Origin: Bacteroidales bacterium
GTDB taxonomy: Bacteria > Bacteroidota > Bacteroidia > Bacteroidales > VadinHA17
Assembly: GCA_025455505.1 (NCBI GenBank)
Contig: JALOMK010000040.1
Coordinates: 1 to 10,197, forward strand
Length of the DNA: 10,197 nt
Reading direction: 5' to 3'
Shown here: positions 6,485 through 10,197 of the stretch, one piece after another
How the letters are laid out: every line of letters starts with the position of its first letter
Numbering within the stretch: position 1 is the first letter of the stretch
Notes under the pieces: model-generated
The model's database searches: none
Told to the model about the DNA's origin: nothing
What the model saw: the letters and a program-made list of their open reading frames with translations, nothing else
Made by a program: the position numbers and the translations under genes

Positions 6485-7444
6485 ATGGAAAACCTCAGGA
6501 TTTCCACCGCCCAGTTCGAAAACAGGAGTGGCGACAAGGATTTCAATCTTTCGCGGATTGCAGAACTTTCAGCCATGGCTGCATCGGAAGGTTCATCTGT
6601 TGTGGCGTTTCATGAATGTTCAGTCACGGGATATACCTTTGCCAGGAATCTTTCCCTCGTCGAAATGCTATCCCTCGCCGAACCGGTGCCGGGAGGACCG
6701 AGCGTTAAGCGCCTGACTGAGATAGCCGCGGGAAATAAAATTGCCATACTTGCAGGTCTCTTCGAGAAGGACGAGGATGACAAGCTTTACAAGACATATG
6801 TATGTGTTGGCAGCGGCGGGCTGATAGCAAGATTCAGGAAACTTCATCCTTTCATAAATCCTCACCTGACCCCGGGCGATTCCTATTGTGTTTTCGACCT
6901 GGAGGGCTGGAAATGCGGGATACTTATCTGTTACGACAATAACATAATTGAAAATGTCAGGGCTACAGTCCTTCTCGGGGCCCGGGTAATCTTCATGCCG
7001 CATGTTACAATGTGTACCCCATCTACAAGGCCTGGTGCCGGTTTTGTCGATCCGGCCCTGTGGCACAACCGGGAAAAGGACCCGACATCTCTCAGGCTTG
7101 AGTTCGACGGCATGAAGGGTAGGGGATGGCTGATGAAATGGCTCCCTTCGAGGGCCTACGACAATGGTGTCTATGTTGTGTTTTCGAATCCGATAGGCAT
7201 GGACGATGACCAGCTCAAGAACGGTTGTTCGATGATAATCGATCCGTTCGGTGACATTATTGCCGAATGCAGGAAGCTTGACGATGACCTGGCAACAGCA
7301 CTTTTAACGCCTGAAAAGCTTGACCAGGCAGGCGGGTCAAGATATACGATGGCACGCCGCCCCGATCTTTACAGGGACATCATAGGCAAGCCTCATACTC
7401 CTGAACAGAAGGTTATCTGGCTTAACGATAAAGATCAGAAATAG
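6485..7444 (+). CDS. Nitrilase-superfamily carbon-nitrogen hydrolase
   Basis: The 319-residue protein shows the nitrilase-superfamily triad: Glu44 in FHECSVTGY, Lys119 in FRKLHPF and the nucleophile Cys149 in LICYDN. These enzymes hydrolyse amides, carbamoyl groups or nitriles through a cysteine thioester. There is no signal peptide, so it should act in the cytoplasm. After the nucleophile strand, a long segment (about 176-228) rich in Trp and Arg carries LRLEFDG and WLPSRAYDNG. It is longer than in simple omega-amidases and probably shapes the substrate pocket. The length is otherwise normal for an amidase-type member. The start is supported by GGAGG at 6471-6475. It is likely the last gene of the plus-strand block. 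Superfamily membership is firm; N-carbamoyl-amine hydrolase, amidase or another amide substrate all remain possible. Confidence 0.9.
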   Translation: MENLRISTAQFENRSGDKDFNLSRIAELSAMAASEGSSVVAFHECSVTGYTFARNLSLVEMLSLAEPVPGGPSVKRLTEIAAGNKIAILAGLFEKDEDDKLYKTYVCVGSGGLIARFRKLHPFINPHLTPGDSYCVFDLEGWKCGILICYDNNIIENVRATVLLGARVIFMPHVTMCTPSTRPGAGFVDPALWHNREKDPTSLRLEFDGMKGRGWLMKWLPSRAYDNGVYVVFSNPIGMDDDQLKNGCSMIIDPFGDIIAECRKLDDDLATALLTPEKLDQAGGSRYTMARRPDLYRDIIGKPHTPEQKVIWLNDKDQK

Positions 7445-7452
7445 CGCATCCC

Positions 7453-7508
7453 GCACGCCGTTACACCGTTATGCCTTTACGCCCCTACGCCACTATGGCC
7501 TTACGCCG
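7453..7508 (-). repeat. Seven degenerate 8-bp tandem units (NGGCRTAR) between convergent genes
   Basis: On the minus strand seven adjacent octamers follow NGGCRTAR: CGGCGTAA, GGCCATAG, TGGCGTAG, GGGCGTAA, AGGCATAA, CGGTGTAA and CGGCGTGC. The period is exactly eight bases with no indels. The fifth unit equals the perfect unit at 1734-1773. The array starts eight bases after the TAG stop of the minus-strand dehydrogenase and nearly fills the 72-base gap to the convergent amidohydrolase gene. The first base of the unit is almost free and the fifth is A or G. No classic hairpin-plus-T terminator is visible here, so the array may mark or replace one. Confidence 0.8.
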
Positions 7509-7516
7509 TTTATGAT

Positions 7517-8659
7517 CTAAAGTTTCTTCCAGATATTCCCTGCCTTGTTTGAGTCTACAACCGCATGAATGAACTTCATGCCCCTGACGCCATCATGGAC
7601 TGTCGGGAATTCTCCGGGGGTGAACTTCTCACCGCGGATTGATTTTGCAGCGCCTTTATATATATTGGCGAGGGCTTCATAGATCCCCTCAGGATGGCCT
7701 GAAGGCATAGTATGGCTCGATTCGGCAAATGCCATGTTGTATCCGTGTGCCGGCTTGAATGTCTTTGCCGGCTCGGTGTCGCTCAGCATATAAAGGTAAT
7801 TCGGGTTTTCCTGGCCCCACTTCAGGCTTGCTTTTGATCCGTAAACTGCTATTGTAAGGTTGTTTTCCTCTCCTCCGCATACCTGGCTTGACCGGATCAC
7901 TCCCTTCAGGTTCTTCCCGAAGCGCAGCAGCACAGTGCCGTCGAGATCGAGTTTCACGTCTTCCTTCACAGGATTGAGGTCAGACAAAACTTCATTGATC
8001 TCCAGTCCTGTCGTGTATTCGATCAGGTTGAAGGCATGGACTCCTATGTCGCCCATGCAGCTGCTGGCCCCTGCATGTTTCGGATCGAGCCTCCAGACGC
8101 CGGTTATCCTGCTTTCAGTCCCGTGGATTATCGAGTTTATCCATCCCTGGTAATACTGGGCGTCGATGCGCTGTATTGTTCCGAGGACTCCGCTGGCTAT
8201 CAAATCCTTCATCTGCCTGACCATGGGGTAGCCGGTATATGTGTGAGTGAGTGCAAATGTGAGCTTTGTCTTCTCAACAAGTTCCTCAAGTTCCACAGCC
8301 TCTGCTACTGTCATAGTCATTGGTTTTTCACAAACCAGGTGAAAACCTGCCAGGAGAAGGCTCTTTGCGAAGGGATAATGAAGTGCATTTGGAGTTACGA
8401 TTGCAACAGCTTCCATTTTCTGGCCGGCAGCCATCTTTGTCTCTGCAGATATAAGATCCTCGACGCTCTTATAGCATCGCTTAAGGTCGATCCCTTCATT
8501 CTTTGCAAACTCAATGCTCCTTTCGTAGTCGGCATCAAAAACGCCGCCGACAAGTTCATAATCGTTGCAGATTCTCGATGCGCGTCGGTGTGCGTCACCA
8601 ATAAAAGCCCCGATGCCCCCGCCGATCATTCCCAATCGTATCTTTTTCATAATAGTCAT
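7517..8659 (-). CDS. Cytoplasmic Gfo/Idh/MocA family dehydrogenase
   Basis: The 380-residue protein has a Rossmann motif MIGGGIGAFIG (11-21), the family EKP motif (111-113) and a substrate-binding segment GDIGVHAFNLIEY (203-215) whose His208 is a candidate catalytic residue. Family enzymes oxidise or reduce sugars, amino sugars or inositols with NAD(P). Without a signal peptide it should be cytoplasmic, unlike the exported family member at 1799-3136, with which it shares only family-level motifs. A second ATG at residue 4 (8648-8650), giving MKKIRLG, is an equally credible start. It lies downstream of the MFS gene on the same strand, separated by 159 bases containing an octamer array, so it may be in the same transcript or have its own promoter. 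A role in oxidising an imported sugar derivative is inferred from that neighbour; the substrate is unknown. Confidence 0.9.
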   Translation of the reverse strand: MTIMKKIRLGMIGGGIGAFIGDAHRRASRICNDYELVGGVFDADYERSIEFAKNEGIDLKRCYKSVEDLISAETKMAAGQKMEAVAIVTPNALHYPFAKSLLLAGFHLVCEKPMTMTVAEAVELEELVEKTKLTFALTHTYTGYPMVRQMKDLIASGVLGTIQRIDAQYYQGWINSIIHGTESRITGVWRLDPKHAGASSCMGDIGVHAFNLIEYTTGLEINEVLSDLNPVKEDVKLDLDGTVLLRFGKNLKGVIRSSQVCGGEENNLTIAVYGSKASLKWGQENPNYLYMLSDTEPAKTFKPAHGYNMAFAESSHTMPSGHPEGIYEALANIYKGAAKSIRGEKFTPGEFPTVHDGVRGMKFIHAVVDSNKAGNIWKKL

Positions 8660-8702
8660 AATATTATATGTTTCGATTCAAATTTCAGTATCTCTCTTAA
8701 TA

Positions 8703-8823
8703 TATAGTAGTCTTGCAGTCTTCAGTCATGCAGTCGACCATTTGAAATTGACCGCAGGACTGCAGGACCGCAAGACTGCAGGACTGCAAGACTGCACGAC
8801 TGCACGACCGCAAGACTATTATA
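8703..8823. repeat. 34-bp imperfect inverted repeat bracketing an octamer array
   Basis: Bases 8703-8735 and the reverse complement of 8790-8823 align at about 29 of 34 positions with one single-base gap. Both arms start TATA-TAGTCTTGC and end TGCAGTC. The right arm overlaps the TAA stop of the MFS gene. Both arms are themselves made of the octamer unit GTCNTGCR, so many alternative hairpin registers are possible. The structure could work as a large terminator between the MFS and dehydrogenase genes. It could also be a very small terminal-inverted-repeat element about 121 bases long; no target-site duplication is obvious. Confidence 0.7.
8752..8815 (-). repeat. Eight tandem 8-bp units (CYGCAVGA; sense NTGCRGTC)
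   Basis: Eight exact-length octamers run from 8752 to 8815 on the plus strand as CYGCAVGA. All differences fall at unit position 2 (C or T) and position 6 (A, C or G); the other six bases are identical in all eight copies. On the minus strand the array begins three bases after the MFS stop codon. A further three or four diverged units lie in opposite orientation at 8710-8740, separated by an 11-base non-repeat spacer. Confidence 0.92.
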
Positions 8824-10072
8824 CATGCTTGCGTTTCCAGACGTGCAGGAAGGTAAAGAACACTATCAGCACTGCTGGAACAACAGAGACTATCCTCAGA
8901 GTGAGTGCCCCGCCTGTAAGCTGGACCTGTGCCCATGTGGCTGCTTCCTGCGTTCCGGCCGATGCTGCCTTAAGAGCTTCAACCGTCTGACCGGCAGGTA
9001 TCGAAAGTGCTGTCTGTGCATCGAAGATTGCTCCCAGCGCCGGTTGTGCAATGGCTCCGCCGAGGAAACCGATGCCTCCCATTATTGCGAGCCCGAGGGC
9101 GCCGCTCTGGGGGATGTTCTCCGATACGAACCCGAGCATCGAAGGCCAGAAGAATGCTATTCCCAGGGCAAATATCCCTGCGGCGGCGAACACCATTGCA
9201 CCGCTTGTATAACCCATCAGGATGCAGCCTGCAAAAGCAAGTATTGCCGATGTCAGAAGAACAACAGTCGATTTGAGGTTGTGGATCAGGGTGCCTCCGA
9301 ACTGACGGGCCAGCGCCATTATACCTGAGATCCATACAAGAAGCAGGATAGGGTTATCTGAAACATTTGCAAGAAGGGCTGCTATCCACTGATTTGTCCC
9401 GAGCTCAGTTCCTGCCGTCAGTATCATACAGAAAGCCATGAAAAGGAAGAGAGGGCTGACGCAGGCCTTAAGCATATCATTGTATGTGAACCCGGAGACG
9501 ACTCTTTCTGTCTGGGGGAACTTTTTGTTAAGGAACATATAGCCGTAAGCAAAGGTGGGCAGCAACATGATTGCCATGGCATAGCGCCAGTCATTGAGCC
9601 CTATCTTGTTGAACAGGAAGACTGCAAGTCCGCCTATTACTATTCCCGTGGGAAACCATGCGTGAAACCTGTTGAGCCTCCTTGTCTTTTCATCTGTATA
9701 CATGCTTGTTATAAGCGGGTTGCATGCCGCTTCGACGCTCCCGTTGGCAATGCCGATTAAAAGTGTGGAAATGAAGAGAGACCAGAATCCTGTGGCCACA
9801 ATTGTAAGAATAATCCCTGCCACATGGCAAACGAAGGCTATCGAAATTATCCTTCCGATACCTATAATATCCACAAGCGGTCCGCCGAATACCATTGCCA
9901 GTGTGAAGCCCCAGAACGCTGTTCCGACTATCCAGCCTACCTGGGTGTGAGTTAGGCTGAACTCGGAGGCCCATGCCTCGACGAACGATCCCCTGGTTGC
10001 AAAGGCAAGAGCTGTAACCACCAGTGCCACGCAGCTGGCATTGAAAAGCTGTGTTTTCTTGATTGTCTCCAT
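8819..10072 (-). CDS. MFS transporter, FHS-like, probable sugar or sugar-derivative porter
   Basis: The 417-residue protein is hydrophobic throughout with a pattern consistent with twelve membrane helices. Residues 63-76 (GGPLVDIIGIGRII) form a variant of MFS motif A between helices 2 and 3, lacking the usual Arg-Lys pair. The length is normal for the superfamily. A polar loop (about 351-385, rich in Ala, Gln and Thr) separates the last two helices. Proton-driven uptake of a small solute into the cytoplasm is the likely role. The adjacent same-strand Gfo/Idh/MocA dehydrogenase suggests a sugar, sugar acid or polyol, but specificity cannot be read from the sequence. The start follows the upstream gene by only 39 bases, so the two are probably one operon. 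Confidence 0.88.
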   Translation of the reverse strand: METIKKTQLFNASCVALVVTALAFATRGSFVEAWASEFSLTHTQVGWIVGTAFWGFTLAMVFGGPLVDIIGIGRIISIAFVCHVAGIILTIVATGFWSLFISTLLIGIANGSVEAACNPLITSMYTDEKTRRLNRFHAWFPTGIVIGGLAVFLFNKIGLNDWRYAMAIMLLPTFAYGYMFLNKKFPQTERVVSGFTYNDMLKACVSPLFLFMAFCMILTAGTELGTNQWIAALLANVSDNPILLLVWISGIMALARQFGGTLIHNLKSTVVLLTSAILAFAGCILMGYTSGAMVFAAAGIFALGIAFFWPSMLGFVSENIPQSGALGLAIMGGIGFLGGAIAQPALGAIFDAQTALSIPAGQTVEALKAASAGTQEAATWAQVQLTGGALTLRIVSVVPAVLIVFFTFLHVWKRKHV

Positions 10073-10111
10073 TTTAAGGTTATTAGGTTAGGTTGGGAAT
10101 GGAATTTCTTC

Positions 10112-10197
10112 TTATTTTTTCTCAAAGGCAGCATCAAATGCGATATCGGAGGATGGGAAATCAACCTTCTTAACGAATTCACATGCCTCTTTTGCTC
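10112..10197 (-). CDS. C-terminal fragment of an unrecognised gene (partial)
   Basis: A minus-strand frame enters from the right edge and ends at TAA (10112-10114). It gives 27 residues with an amphipathic, charged sequence ending in FDAAFEKK. The gene lies 39 bases upstream of the MFS transporter on the same strand, so it is probably the preceding member of that operon. Catabolic enzymes are common at this position, but the fragment is too short to name one. Confidence 0.6.
   Translation of the reverse strand, partial: AKEACEFVKKVDFPSSDIAFDAAFEKK

Noticed and set aside
8036..8707. Plus-strand open frame of about 220 codons
   Set aside because: It lies antisense to the well-supported minus-strand Gfo/Idh/MocA gene, has a cysteine-rich composition without domain motifs, and runs on into the gene's upstream region by chance.
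8752..8815. CRISPR array
   Set aside because: The units are only eight bases long and have no spacers; no cas gene is present.

Overview
The window looks like chromosomal DNA of a Bacteroidota-type bacterium, probably an environmental and possibly anaerobic lineage. This is inferred from gene content: a SUMF1-like protein with a C-terminal region resembling Bacteroidota homologues, a Tat/lipoprotein Gfo/Idh/MocA oxidoreductase, a FHS-like MFS porter next to a second Gfo/Idh/MocA enzyme, and mostly weak Shine-Dalgarno signals. I see no tRNA, rRNA, CRISPR array, transposase or phage gene. Every gene appears intact except two cut by the window edges.

Plus-strand block (about 1-7444). After a probable gene tail (to 74) come: a tetraheme NapC/NirT-type cytochrome fused to a SUMF1 (formylglycine-generating-enzyme-like) domain; a Tat-exported, probably lipid-anchored Gfo/Idh/MocA oxidoreductase; a membrane GT2 of the polyprenyl-phosphate sugar transferase type; a GT39/PMT-like membrane glycosyltransferase with a C-terminal TPR domain, whose start codon overlaps the GT2 stop; a small protein with a signal peptide and one C-terminal membrane helix; and a nitrilase-superfamily amidohydrolase. 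The GT2/GT39 pair is a plausible charge-and-transfer couple: the GT2 loads a sugar onto a polyprenyl phosphate and the GT-C enzyme moves it to an acceptor outside the cytoplasm. The cytochrome and the first oxidoreductase also act outside the cytoplasm.

Minus-strand block (7517-10197), read right to left: the tail of an unrecognised gene, a 12-helix MFS transporter, and a cytoplasmic Gfo/Idh/MocA dehydrogenase. It resembles a small uptake-and-oxidation unit for a sugar or polyol. It converges with the plus-strand block at 7445-7516.

The most unusual structure is non-coding. Three intergenic gaps carry tandem repeats with exactly 8-bp period, each beginning 0-8 nt after a stop codon: 1734-1773 (five perfect copies), 7453-7508 (seven degenerate copies) and 8752-8815 (eight copies). 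Read in the sense of the preceding gene, the units are AGGCATAA, NGGCRTAR and NTGCRGTC. All three fit a shared core of one free base, then K-G-C-R. In the third array all variation falls at two fixed positions. That array also sits inside a 34-bp imperfect inverted repeat (8703-8823). This looks like an organised repeat family of unknown role.
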